DNA from: Sarcocystis neurona
Lineage: Eukaryota; Apicomplexa; Conoidasida; Eucoccidiorida; Sarcocystidae
Assembly (NCBI GenBank): GCA_000727475.1
Contig: KL647291.1
Span: 4,660,828 to 4,724,827 of the forward strand
DNA length: 64,000 bases
Reading direction: 5' to 3'
Shown: positions 47,301 through 58,298 of the stretch, piece by piece
Position numbering within the stretch: the first letter of the stretch is position 1
Layout: each line of letters opens with the position of its first letter
Made by a program: the position numbers and the translations under genes
Notes under the pieces: generated by a model
What the model was told of the DNA's origin: nothing
Databases searched by the model: none
The model's input: the letters and a program-made list of their open reading frames with translations, nothing else

Positions 47301-50300
47301 TCTGTCTGTGTGTATAGATCTTCGTAGAGCTGCAAACAAAAATTCGCAAATCCGTGAGCTCCGCTCTGTGCCTTATAGTGCGACTATACAGACGAGTGTC
47401 TGACAGAGAGGTGCAGAGAGAAGGAGAGCGAATGTGTACGTCCTTCCACTGTTGCGGGAAGCTGCAACGGTATAGTTGTGCGCGCTTCCGAATGAAGATG
47501 TGTACATGCAGTTGCACATGTGTCGGGAAGTAGACAAGTGATCTGGTGCACGTTACTCCCCTTGAATGCTTGTCTTTCGGTATCTCTGTGAGAAGCAGCA
47601 GCGCCTGTACTACGGTAGTGTGTTTGTCTGTACAAGGGCGGGCGGAGGGTGTGTGCGTACAGCAGCAACAAGGATTCCGCCTCCCTGTGCTGCTGCTGCT
47701 GCTGACGCTTTCGGAGCCGTGGCTGCTGCTGATGTCGCTCTCGTGACATCGCTCTCGCACCACTGCTGCTGCTGCTGCCGTCGCAGACGCTGCGGCTGTC
47801 GCTGCGGATCCTTTTGGTGGTGCAGCGGCTACGGTTGGTGCTGCCGCTGACGGTGCGGTTGGGGCTGCTGCCGCTGCTGTGTCGCTGCTGGTGACGCTGT
47901 GGTGCAGCTGCAGATATTGAACTATTTTGAAGAGACGTGCGACGTCGAGTGCAGCACGCGCATCCACCACCCACCCGAAGTGCATGCGCTGGCGCTGCTG
48001 CCTTCTGTCCCTTTCTTTTCCGAAGAAGTTTGCTCTCGCTTCGGCAGCAACAATTCTCTTGCAGAAGCGACGGGAGCAGGAAACAGCGCCACAGGAGAGG
48101 CCCCCGCAGCACGAGCAGCAGCAGAGGCCGCAGAAGCGTCAGCGCCAGCAACAGCAGACGCAGCAGAAAGAGGAGGAGGCGCAGCAGCGGCGTACGACAA
48201 TAGCAGCACGAGTCAACGCGACAAATCAACGAGGGCTCACGTTCCTTTGTTTTTCGTTACTGCATTTCCTGACCCTGCGGCTCGCTACGCAAGTAAGGAC
48301 GAGAATGATTTCAAGTGTACGTACACCCGACCCGTGAAGGTCCATCTCATGTCTCTCTTCTTCATTTGTGACCTCTTTACAAGTGGAGTTCCCGGCGCTA
48401 CACTCCGCCTTCCCTTCCTGCGTTTTCTTTTGAGGCCGCCGCTTGGCTTACTGGCTGTCTTCCGGTACAGGTATGTACGCATGTATATGTGTGTATGTAG
48501 TAGCCCTATCAAAGGGCACATATATGTGTATCTGCAGACACTTCCGTATCATTCTTTACATTGATACTCAGAGATATTCCAGAAAATATGCATATGCGAA
48601 TGATCGTAGAAAACTCACTGCACACGTATACGCGCAGATAAACAACCGCATATATCCGCATACATGTATGCATACGTACGCCACTGTAAAGAAATATCCG
48701 TAGATACATATATATATATATGTATATGTGTATGTATATTAATGGACGGACAGCTATGTAGGTATATCTCCGTATCTTCCTGTCCATGCACGTGCATCTA
48801 CCTACGTATGTGTCTCTATATGCACGCATTTTTTTCACCGTCTCCCTCCCCACACGAGCACGTCGTGGAGTGGTGACGTGTAGATGCTGAGGAACGATGT
48901 GTGTACATGTTAGTGCGTGCCCGGAGCGTAGTGTGTCACTACGTGTGTATGCCTGTGTCCACACGTACTAACCTAATTGCAGGGACGAGCCACCCCTGCG
49001 TACGTGTTGCAGGAAAATGCGTAGCAGTCTTGCAACTGCTACATGCAGAAGAAGTCACGTGACTCTCTGCCTTCCTCCGTGTGCGCGTCAGAAGGCATGC
49101 AGGCATCCTGCTGCTGACGGGGCTTCTTTTTCTGCCGGTGTGTTTTTGCTGCTGTGTCTCTGCGTTGCTGGTGTGCTGCACCTGCTGTCTTGATTGCACG
49201 CCCGCGGCCGCGCTGCTGCAGGAGACCGCTGTGTGGCCTGGCGCTGCAACGTCGAGGTGTCTACTGCATGCGGAAGCGATGCTGCGCTCGAAGAAGAGGA
49301 GGGCGCGGGCCTCCGTCCTGCTTCTCCTGCAGCGCCTGCTGCAGTCGAGCCGCTCAAAGTGGGGGAGCTACGCAGCAGCCGACCGTTCAACAGCATCCAC
49401 AGGTGACCTCCCCCCACCGGCCGCATGCCTTTTTCTACCTTGCCAGTGTCGACGGTTCATCGGACAGAAATATGCTCCGCAGTTTCACAGGCTGTCATCT
49501 TCTTGCGGCGAAAAAGAGACAGAGAGAAATGAAGATTTTCTTATCCCAGATACACATATTCTCTCTCACGTAGATGCCTCTTACGTATCGTTGCACATAT
49601 GCAGCCACCAAGGAAAATCTCAGTTGCCTACACAGTGGCTTCAAGAAGATACGACGGACCTGCATGCGGCCGTTTATCCCCGGCCATTTACCCGAACCTT
49701 CTTTCTCTGCGTGGCAGGGTCGCGGATGCTTCTTTCTTCGTTTACGTGGACAAACCGGCTCGTACTACGTGGGAAAGATGCGCTACTGGATATGTGGCAG
49801 CTGCCTGTGCCAACAGCATTGTGCAGACAGAAGGGTAGCTGTGGACTACGTGTTTCTTTCTCGTCGGCCCTTTTTTTTGGCTCTTTCCGTCCTTCTCGCT
49901 AGTCCGTTTCCCGTCTGTCGCAGTATACACGTATATACATACGTATGTACGTGCGTGCTGCGCCCATACGTCGTCGCCGTGGACACGTATACATACACGT
50001 ACGTGCTTGCTGCACTCACGCCATTGCTTGAAATAGACATCTCTCTGCAGCGCAAATGCCACCTTTTCGTGTTCAGATTAATGCGATGCATCTCTTCTTG
50101 CATGCAGGGTGCCGCTGGTGATATTGCTGAGGCAGTGGCTTCTGTGCTGCTCGTAATGCTTCTGTTCGCCTACCAGCTCCCCTGGGAAGTGTGCGCGCCT
50201 TCCAGGTGCTTCAGACGCCGCTGCGGCACGTGCCGTCCTATTCTGAACTGATGGCCTTACAAGGAGGTGTATCTGCCGTGTGCGTGCGCGCCTTCTGTGG

Positions 50301-53300
50301 TGGTTACTGCTGCAGCTGCTGCCGCTTTCTGTACCGCCGCTGGTGACGTAAGCAGCCGCTTAGGCTTCTGCTGTTGATGCTGCTGGGACGTGAGCAGGTG
50401 CGGGTGCGGGTGCGTATGCTGCGTGGGCGCTGCAGGCTGGTGGCACGCGAGAGCAACTGCGCAACAGAGGGCAGCACGTCTGCTGCAGCAGAGCACGCGC
50501 TGGTAGCTGTCGTGACGGACGAGAACTGTAGCATTTTCAGGCCTGCCGCGGCTTCCTTCGAGGTGCGGGTTGCTGCAGCTGTTCTTTGATTCTCTCACGT
50601 CGTGACAGGTGTAATTTGCACTTTCGTCTATTTACTTTCTTTGGTCTATCTTTCACTCCCTCCGTTCCCCTCCCGCATGAAGAGCTTCTGTGGACCCCCC
50701 TTTGCCGCATGTCGTGTCTCACCGACTTGCCGTCTTGCAAGTACGTTCACCGCTGTCACCGTACATTTTGCGTGGCGTTCACACGACTCACACATGAGTC
50801 GTAGGTCTTGCGATCTAGTCTTTATACGCTGCTGCTCCCCACTTCAGCTGCAAGAAGAAAGGCAGACGCTTCGGCGCCGAGGCACTTGTGCGGCAGTCGT
50901 GGACGGCCCCTGCACCGAGCGTTTTTTCCTGCTATCTTCCGGTGTACATACACCCCGTGCCGTCAAGAGCGACGAGAGATGTGTTGCCGCTGTCCAGACC
51001 CCAAGCTCTAGGACGCCCTTTTTCTCTCCGGCGTGTCCACGTCTGTGCTCTGCGTCTTATGTGCACGTGCGAGCCGCACGACCTGTGTGTGCTGCAGTGT
51101 ACTCTGGCGTACGTACACTCCAGAAGAAAGAGGAGGAGGCCGCTGCAGTCACGTGTTCCCACGCAGGATCTATAGCCCTTCTTCAGAAAGCCGTTTGCTG
51201 CAGAGAAGGGGGAAGCACGCAGACCGCGTCAAACCCGAGGAAAATTTTGTGCACATGTGTATATACACATACGCACAAATGTACGTGCGGTTACAAAAAA
51301 AGAAAGAGAGAAAAGGTGCAGCCGTGTGCAGCTTCGTCTTCTCGTGAAAGTCTCGTAGATGTGGTGGTGAAACGCTGACGTTTGTCCGAATGTGTTTGAC
51401 GAGAGCTGGCGGGGCCGCCGGTGTGCGTCGCTCTCGCGCGGCTGGGCTGGCGCCTAAAACTGGGGCTTGACGAGACACCGGAGACGCGCGTTTGTTGGTG
51501 TATTTTTCTCTTTTAATGCCTACCTGTGGACACGTGTTTACGTAGAAGCAGGCACACGTATGTCTCTCTGTGCCTCTGTCTGTGTCTGCGTAGTCGCACA
51601 TGCGTACCGGCGTTTCTATCCGTCGATTATCTGTATATGCTACCGCGGCGGCGCGGGTGCCCGTCTCCGCCAGTACGCCTGCCTTCCTCTACAAAAAGGA
51701 GTCTTCTGCAAATACACATGTGAAGGAGTGCATGTTCTTTTGTGCCACCAGCAGGTGGGCAGGAATCGGCTTCGCTGCGGTGCGTGCAGGTGTCTTTGTG
51801 ACTGCCTGTGTACGAAGTGCCTGCGGGGCCGCACCAGCAGCCGTACCCACTCTCTCCACGAGCGCACCTACGTGCGTCTGACGTGTGCTGCAGGAAGTCT
51901 GCTGCGTTTCTTCGTCTTGCGGAGCGGCGCTGCGATCAGCTGCTTGGGATCCACACCACATGCACGTCGTGAGCGACCGACCCGCGTACATGCAGCTGCT
52001 TCCACTTCCACTTGAAAAGGCGTGTCCACGTCTGTGCGCTCGGATGACCTATATATATTTGTCTGTGTGTCTCTGTGTGTGGACGTGGACATTTCGTGAA
52101 GCTGCGGGTGCAACTCTGTATGTCCGCATAAACGTGTGTGGACGTGTGTGTGCGTGTCTCTTCTTATGCTTCCTCGTCTTCTTCTTCGGTCTCCTCCGAA
52201 AATCGACCCCGCAACCGTACCGCGCTCCTCGTCCTGCCTGGGCCAGGAGCAGCAGCACCTGCTGCCGACGAGAAGCAACAGCAGCACGACGCTACCCGTA
52301 CAGATGTAGACGTATATGTGTATATGTCTGCCTGTGTCAGCCTTACATGCGTGTACGTGTGTGTGGCGTGTGTGTACATTTGTAGACACGTGAAACCTCC
52401 GGTGTACGTACACCTGAAGTGCTCTCGCGTGAGTACGTGCGCGCACCGCTCGCGAGGTGAGCAGAAGATGCGCCTTCTACCGGAGTACCTGTGTGAATGA
52501 AAGTGCTTCACATTTCTACTATTTGTTTGCTGTTACTCCCGTCCCACCCTGTCCTTTTGCGCATCTGGCTGCAGACGACATATACAGAAACAAATACAAG
52601 CGTAAAACATACATGTATCTCCCTCTCCGTTGTCTTTATATCTATCTTTTGCCCCTTTTGCCTGTGTTCTTCGCTTCCCTTCCTCCGCTCTTCGCTGCCA
52701 TTGTATCTCTTACTACACTCCCTCTTGTGTCACCGTCTTTACGTTTCCCTTCTCTTCCTGCCCTCCTGTTTCGTACGCATTTTTTCCTCTCCTTCTTGTT
52801 TTCTCCGGGGTTCTTGTGCCACGACTGCACGTGCGCCTTGCTCTCTTCTCTCCGTCTTTTCTCTCTCGTTTCATACCCTCCGTCTTCCTCTCTCCCTGCC
52901 CTGATGTGCAGAGCTTCGTCCGACCCGCCCATCTTGTTTAGTGCTCTTCCTTTCCTCCGTCCATTTCTCATCGAGCTCGCGTTTCCCCGACAGCTCTTCA
53001 CTTTTTTCTCCCGCTCGTCTCGTGTTTTTCGGGCTGGTGACTGCAGGTAGCGGCAGTAGAAAGCATGAGAGATAGTCTCGGAGGCGGCTTCTCCCACTGC
53101 AGCGGCGGGCTGCTGCGACTGTTCGACTTGCGAGTGAGCAGCAGCAGCAACAGCAGCACCGCAGCCGTGGTGCCACACACGTGCAGCACGGCCACCCGTG
53201 GTGCTGGTGCTGCTACTGGCGCTGGTGCTGCTTCGGCGTCCTCATCTTCGGCCACCGGCAGTTTCTCTTCTTTCTCTCCGCCCTTTTCTTCTTCTTCGAC

Positions 53301-56300
53301 TTCATTGCGTCTTGGTGTTCCGGTCTCCTCTGTTACCGGCACAGGAGGCTGCACTGCTCTTCGCCTCCCTAGAGCAGATGGTCTGGCTGCTGCTGCTGTT
53401 TCAGCGAGAGCCACTGCTGCTGCTGCAGCATGTTTCAATCCCCACGGATGCTTTGCTGCTCCGCTAGACGTGCACTACAACCCGAATATGCCGTTCAGTC
53501 TCGTTACCGGCTCCAGCGACGGCTCTGCTGCCTACTGGGATCAGAGACGCTTGGAAAAGCCCATTCAGGTCCGCTCTACATATATACATATACGCTTGTA
53601 TATTCGTGTATATATATGCATATTTATATCCTACATGCATAGAAGCACATAGACACAGATAGTGCTATATATGCTATATATGTATATATAAATATATACA
53701 TATACGCGTATATCTCAACTTCCACATCCTATTCATACATATATACATATATATATACGTATATAAATACACACATATATGTATATATATATGTATGTAA
53801 ATATGTATGGCAATATCCTATACATATATGTAAATACATATATGCATATATATATATATGTCCATATCCTCTCTCTGTGTATATAAGCAGGTACACATAT
53901 GCATACAGACTTATATATTCATCTCCAACATATATGCATATAATGCATATACGCACACCCATATACATATTTCCATAGCCATATCCGTTAGAAAGCATGT
54001 GTATACGTACACACGTGCACACAAACAGACATACGCATATGTGTATTATTCGGTGCACCCTTATACGTGAACACGTATATATAATATATATAGAGAGAGA
54101 TTTGATAAACTTCGCAGTGGTAAAAAGACACGTATACATGTGTGTGCACTCCTACGCATATGTGTATGTATATGTGCGCACAGCAACTACATACGCGCAG
54201 GTCTGCGTAGGGCACGGACGTACAAGGAGGTGCTGTCATGTTATACCTGTCTGTCGTCCACCAGCTACAAGCAAAACCTGCATTTCTGCTGCAGTAGATC
54301 TACAGAAGAGAATCACCTCTGTTAGATTTTATTTCCCCAAGCAGTGCAAGTCGACCGGTGTGTGGCGGACAGCTGTGAATTGCATTTCTGTCCTAGGCTG
54401 GCAATTCTTTGCTGATAAGTTAACTTCGTGTAGTAGTGACACCTCGCTGTTTGGACACATCACATATTATTGGCGTTAGTTGGTATACTGTCACGTGTGT
54501 GTCTGTGTGTCAGAATGTATAAAATGTCCACAACACCGGTGCGCGCCTAAGCATCTGCATGCGGCTGAAGTTGGCGATTGATGACGCATATTTACACGTA
54601 TATGGTTCACCGCCTGCATGAATATGTACTGCGCGCTGAGACGTTCATAGGCGCCAGAATGTACATGCACACGTACGTCTTCACCCTCGTTTGTGTCAGC
54701 TGCGTCAATCTCGAGCGAAGCCAGGGAGACGGCTGTGCTGGGTCGTGTGAGACAGATAAACCGTTTCGCAAAGTTCAGCGCGGGCATTTATACATCTGCA
54801 TTCGTCGACGAACAAACACACGTGTGTATGTGCGCGACATGAGTGTGGGTATGTGTGTCCCTATGTATATGTGCGTATGGAGATAGGTGAATCCATACGT
54901 GTGTGTGTGTGTGTACGCGTTAATTTTTAGTCGGGTGCCTCCAGGGGGATGAAGGTTCAACAAGGTGACCGGGAGGAGAAGTAGAAATTCCCGGCATGTG
55001 TGGTTGCGAGGAGACGTAAAAATATATGCGGCGTATGTGGTTGCGAGGAGACGTCGAAATACATGCGACATATGTGGTTGACAGGAGCAGTAGAATTACG
55101 CGGCATATGTGGTTGCGAGTTCTTTTACGTCATCCTCAAGTTCTGCTGGCAGGACACTGTTGGAGCCTGCGGCGCGTGCAGCAGCAGAGGTGGAAAATTG
55201 CGTCCGCGCTGCTGTTGCGTGCGAGAGGTTGCTGTAGGTGCTGCGGGACATCCACTGCCACTGGGTCACCTGCGTCCGTTTCAACGGCTTTCACGACCAG
55301 CTGCTTCTCTCTGCGAGTACGTGCCACACGCTTGCAGCTTGCTCTCCCGCCTGTGCAACTCCACGTGCGTAGAGATGCTTCTACTCTTTCTTCTGCTCAT
55401 ACGAGTCTCTGCTCACCTCCGTATGCTTCCGTATAAAATGGGAGAGCTCGTGGCTGCGCTGACGCAAACCTGCGCACTCCCACAGAAGGTGTGAAAGAAT
55501 GGCCGAGGGCTCCTGAACGTATACTTGCTTGGCATTTGGAGAACGGCCTTCACTCAAATTACATCTACGTGTGAGAGCACAAATAGATATGGCGTGTTTG
55601 AGAAGCTCCCGCATCTGCAGGCGGGCGTGTGTGTACGCGTGTATGTATCTGTACGGATGCATGCGTCTGTGCACGTATGGCACACACAGAATACGGGTAC
55701 ATATATTATATATGTAACATATATATACATATATACTATGTATGTATGTACATATGTGCTTGTGTACGTATGGAGAGGTGTGGAGCCTTGTATATACCCC
55801 GACATACAAAGAGAGATAGATAGATACATAGCCGGATGTGCACGTCTATGTGTATGCCAGCGTGTACGCGTAAAAGGACGTGGGCATGTGAAGAGGAATG
55901 TCCTTGTACATGTGAGCCAATAAGTGTTTGTATGTATGCGGGGGAATGTCGGCAGGCTGCTGCGTAGGTCGCACGTGCACAAGTACCGATGCCTGCCTCA
56001 GCCGAAGCTGTGCAAGGGTCCGCGTGTCAAGTACATGCAGGTGATAGAGCGTGTGAAGAAAACAGCTCGACGCCTGTTATATGGCAGACGCGAAGGCTTC
56101 AGCCAGAAGAACAACGACGTTCTCACCGGCAGTCGCCACACACGTGTATACATAGTTAGAGAGAGACACACAGAAAGAGAGAAAAAAGGAACTATATAGA
56201 TACGTACATATATTTACTGACATATATATACATTTACATACATGCGTACGTACACGTACATATATATACGTATATACACATACCTATACATACGTATATA

Positions 56301-58298
56301 TACATACACATACATATGTACCCATACGTACATATTTAGTTCTTCCTTCCTTTGTATATTTAGTTCTTCCTTTCTTTGTATATACGTATACATATATGTA
56401 GACAGGGACAGACGGAGAAAGAGGTAGACATATCTATATATACATATATATATGTGTATATGTATACTTATGTTCGGTGGGCTTGTGATTTGCCGCGGCG
56501 GGTGCAGGCACAGACAACACAGTGAAACTTCACTGCGTGGAAGACATAGCGGGGAGCAGCAGCGGCTGCTGCGGAACAGGAGGACGGGGAGGTGCAGGCG
56601 GCGCTGCAGGAACTCTGCGCAGCAGCAGCAGCGATGAAGCAACCGAACAGGAGCAGCAGGGCGGCCCTGGGGGACCGGAGCTCGTTTTCTCTTACGACGG
56701 TAGCGAGGTGAAGAACTATTCATTCTTTCTTTTTCGCGGTGCAGGCGTGACCTGGCACCTTGTGGGGCCCTCAGTTGCGCATATCCTTTGTGGCGTTTGT
56801 AGCAGTGTATTAGTGCTGTGACAACGTACCTTTGAAGCAACAGTAGGTATAGCAACACCTTCCTGGCTTCCTGTAATGTACAACTGCTCCTTCCCCTGCA
56901 GGGCCTGGATATGGAAACGCCCTCACGCAGCTACGTCTCTGTATACTCCCATTTTCTAATACGCATACGTGTGTTCACACATAAATACACACGTGCGTAC
57001 ATATATATATATATATATATACACGCGTATACACCTACATACATACATGCATATGTTTACACGTATATACACATATATATTTATATATGTACGTATACAG
57101 AGAAACTTGAGAGAAACTGTTTATGAGTCATGTTAAGACTGTTGCAGCGGTGCTGCTGGGTGAGTAGCTGATGGCGTAGCCGCACTCGTCCGTCTTATTC
57201 ATTTTGAAGTGCAGAGGCTACTGGAGAGGAAAATCTGCGACACACATGCACGCGTGCCCGGCGGACACGAACCCGCGACATGTGTACGCATATGTCTGCC
57301 TGGCTATAGTGAAGTAACACCTGTAGCAGCTTGCAAACAACGAACTCGAAGAATCTAGTTTTCCGCCCAAGCATATCAGGAATTGAGTACACGGACACGA
57401 GTACACATGTGTACAAGTGTATCCCACAAGTGCACTTGATACGCGTGGAGGAACGGCGTGAGATTAGTCTTCTGGGGTGTTTATACACCGGAGGCGTATA
57501 GTTGGGGTTGCCTTGTTTCGGGTTCTCTCTTCTTGGTGCTTGCGCTTCGTTAACTTTTGTTCTTCCCTCCGACGACTTATGCCGACATACTACTTGCTTG
57601 CCCTGCTGCTGGTGGCTGCGACTAGCTGGGACCGCCGTGAAGCTGCTGCCGTTTTTCCGTGAGGCGTTGCTCGAGCCTCTCCGCAGATCCAGCTGCTGGC
57701 TGCTTCATGATAGTGTGGCTGCAGCTGTCGTTCGGACAAGCTGCGGGCTGTGCTGCGGCCGCTGCTGTTGTTTCGTTCCTTGCGGGTGCTGCGGCTGCTG
57801 CTCATGCTGCCGCCGCTGCTCGATGGGCTACCTCCTCTTCTTCCGTACAATAGTCCTTTTGCCTTGCCTTCTGCGATCCCGCTGTGCTGCCAACCTGTTT
57901 CGGCTGTGCCGACATCTCCGCGCTGTAAGAGGTACTACCGGAAGAAGCTTTCTTATATTAACGTAGTCACGCGGGTTGACGTGTACGTACACCACAACTT
58001 GTTGCCGGGGCGTATCTCCGCGGATACACGTACGGCCACATCTATCTGCATGCGCTGGTTTGTAGAGTTGCGGGTAAACTCATTGTGTTTTAATGAGTAT
58101 GTGTGTGTACATATCTGTGTGCACGTGTGTATATGTATATGCGTGTATGTTTGTGTCTGTGTGCTTTTATTGCAGGATTCTGTTGCAGCGGCAGCGTGGG
58201 CAGCCGATGACGCCTGGACGTTTGCTGCTCTCTACGCAGACGGGCGAGTCTCCTTTCATCAAGTGCCGTCCAAAGTGAAGTATCGTATTCTACTCTAA
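44196..58298 (+). CDS. EIPR1: EIPR1/TSSC1-family WD40 protein
   Basis: Eleven exons join in one frame to 2,058 nt: 685 residues plus TAA. Human EIPR1 is about 390 residues; the excess is Ser, Ala, Glu and Gly runs inserted in blade loops. Family landmarks appear in order: a strand-turn near residue 107 ([16 protein letters not shown]), LQILNYFEE at 125, [10 protein letters not shown] at 148, [26 protein letters not shown] at 370 (family GxWxPH), [28 protein letters not shown] then [30 protein letters not shown] at 560, and the diagnostic C-terminus [20 protein letters not shown] to KVKYRILL. The family binds the EARP and GARP tethering complexes and acts in endosome-to-Golgi and recycling traffic; the same role here is inferred from homology. 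Introns of 0.85-1.7 kb make up 85% of the gene. The N-terminal exon is less certain than the rest. Confidence 0.85.
45412..45492 (+). CDS. EIPR1: EIPR1-like gene, exon 2
   Basis: Acceptor GTGTGTGCAG, donor GTCCAA (unusual C at +3). Encodes [20 protein letters not shown] then FDVSCH, which corresponds to the family's N-terminal YGLxxQARxxS segment. It is non-repetitive and nearly every codon ends in G or C. Confidence 0.75.
46346..46466 (+). CDS. EIPR1: EIPR1-like gene, exon 3
   Basis: Acceptor CTCACTTCAG, strong donor GTAAGT. A short Ser/Asn run ([15 protein letters not shown]) is followed by [20 protein letters not shown], matching the family strand FLVGTxSLKxxNE. It ends on a codon boundary. 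Confidence 0.8.
47908..48292 (+). CDS. EIPR1: EIPR1-like gene, exon 4
   Basis: A CTG-rich tract of more than 200 bases ends in GTGGTGCAG. The exon encodes [37 protein letters not shown], an Ala/Glu-rich insertion, and [18 protein letters not shown]. The donor is GTAAGG. The first part aligns with the family's IHxxDxDxE and the HPxEIWxxAxSP blade. Confidence 0.85.
49222..49402 (+). CDS. EIPR1: EIPR1-like gene, exon 5
   Basis: Preceded by a C/T-and-CTG-rich run ending GCGCTGCTGCAG. Encodes [20 protein letters not shown], an acidic then Pro/Ala insertion, and [17 protein letters not shown]. Corresponds to the CAAVWRMP and LELLxHLD region of human EIPR1. Donor GTGACC. Other frames are open here but do not keep the phase. 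Confidence 0.75.
50436..50562 (+). CDS. EIPR1: EIPR1-like gene, exon 6
   Basis: Acceptor GGGCGCTGCAG; the first base completes Arg with the AG left by exon 5. Encodes [20 protein letters not shown] then [20 protein letters not shown], aligned with the family strand KLISxDxxNLxxW. The donor is GTGCGG. Trp is replaced by Phe/Arg at the usual blade end. Confidence 0.75.
51894..51968 (+). CDS. EIPR1: EIPR1-like gene, exon 7
   Basis: Acceptor GTGTGCTGCAG, donor GTGAGC. 25 codons encode [20 protein letters not shown] then HHMHV. The [12 protein letters not shown] pattern across the junction with exon 8 matches the family GxWxPHxxxxVA motif closely. Confidence 0.85.
53047..53568 (+). CDS. EIPR1: EIPR1-like gene, exon 8 (largest)
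   Basis: Follows a pyrimidine-rich tract and GTGACTGCAG. Encodes [29 protein letters not shown] (family LRxWDxR), about 110 residues of Ser/Ala/Thr low complexity, then [20 protein letters not shown] and [14 protein letters not shown], which match the family DxxFNPNxxxxLxSxGDDxxVxxWDxR blade. Donor GTCCGC. Confidence 0.9.
54990..55116 (+). repeat. 37-bp tandem repeat array, about 3.5 copies
   Basis: GTGGTTG recurs at 55000, 55037, 55074 and 55109 (periods 37, 37, 35). The fuller unit is CGGC(A/G)TATGTGGTTGCGAGGAGACGT plus an A-rich piece. The array lies in the intron before exon 9 of the EIPR1-like gene and ends about 120 bp before that exon. Confidence 0.9.
55238..55316 (+). CDS. EIPR1: EIPR1-like gene, exon 9
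   Basis: Acceptor GAGGTTGCTGTAG, donor GTACGT. Encodes [20 protein letters not shown] then QLLLSA, matching the family L.xHxHWxWxVRxNxxxDxLxLS blade. It lies just after the 37-bp repeat array. Other open frames through this point are shadows. Confidence 0.9.
56335..56382. repeat. 24-bp tandem duplication
   Basis: TTTAGTTCTTCCTTCCTTTGTATA at 56335-56358 and the same with one change at 56359-56382, inside the TATATA-rich intron between exons 9 and 10 of the EIPR1-like gene. Confidence 0.9.
56514..56707 (+). CDS. EIPR1: EIPR1-like gene, exon 10
   Basis: Acceptor GTGCAGGCACAG. Joined to exon 9 it reads [20 protein letters not shown], matching the family GxDSxVxLW strand. A Gly/Ser and Glu/Gln-rich loop is followed by [11 protein letters not shown]. 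Donor GTGAAG. The next exon continues with DSVAAAAW, as in the family YEEHEDSVYAVDW. Confidence 0.85.
58176..58298 (+). CDS. EIPR1: EIPR1-like gene, exon 11 (C-terminus)
   Basis: Acceptor TGCTTTTATTGCAG. Forty codons and [23 protein letters not shown] then [20 protein letters not shown] aligns without gaps with the end of human EIPR1 (DSVYxxxW, PWxFASLSYDGR, KYHILL). This is the clearest homology in the window. Confidence 0.95.
   Translation, partial: DSVAAAAWAADDAWTFAALYADGRVSFHQVPSKVKYRILL

Noticed and set aside
57477..57966. CTG-rich frames inside the last EIPR1-like intron as a separate gene or exon
   Set aside because: Exons 10 and 11 join in phase across it to the expected family sequence; the block fits the CTG-rich intron pattern and its frames are Cys/Leu/Ala strings.
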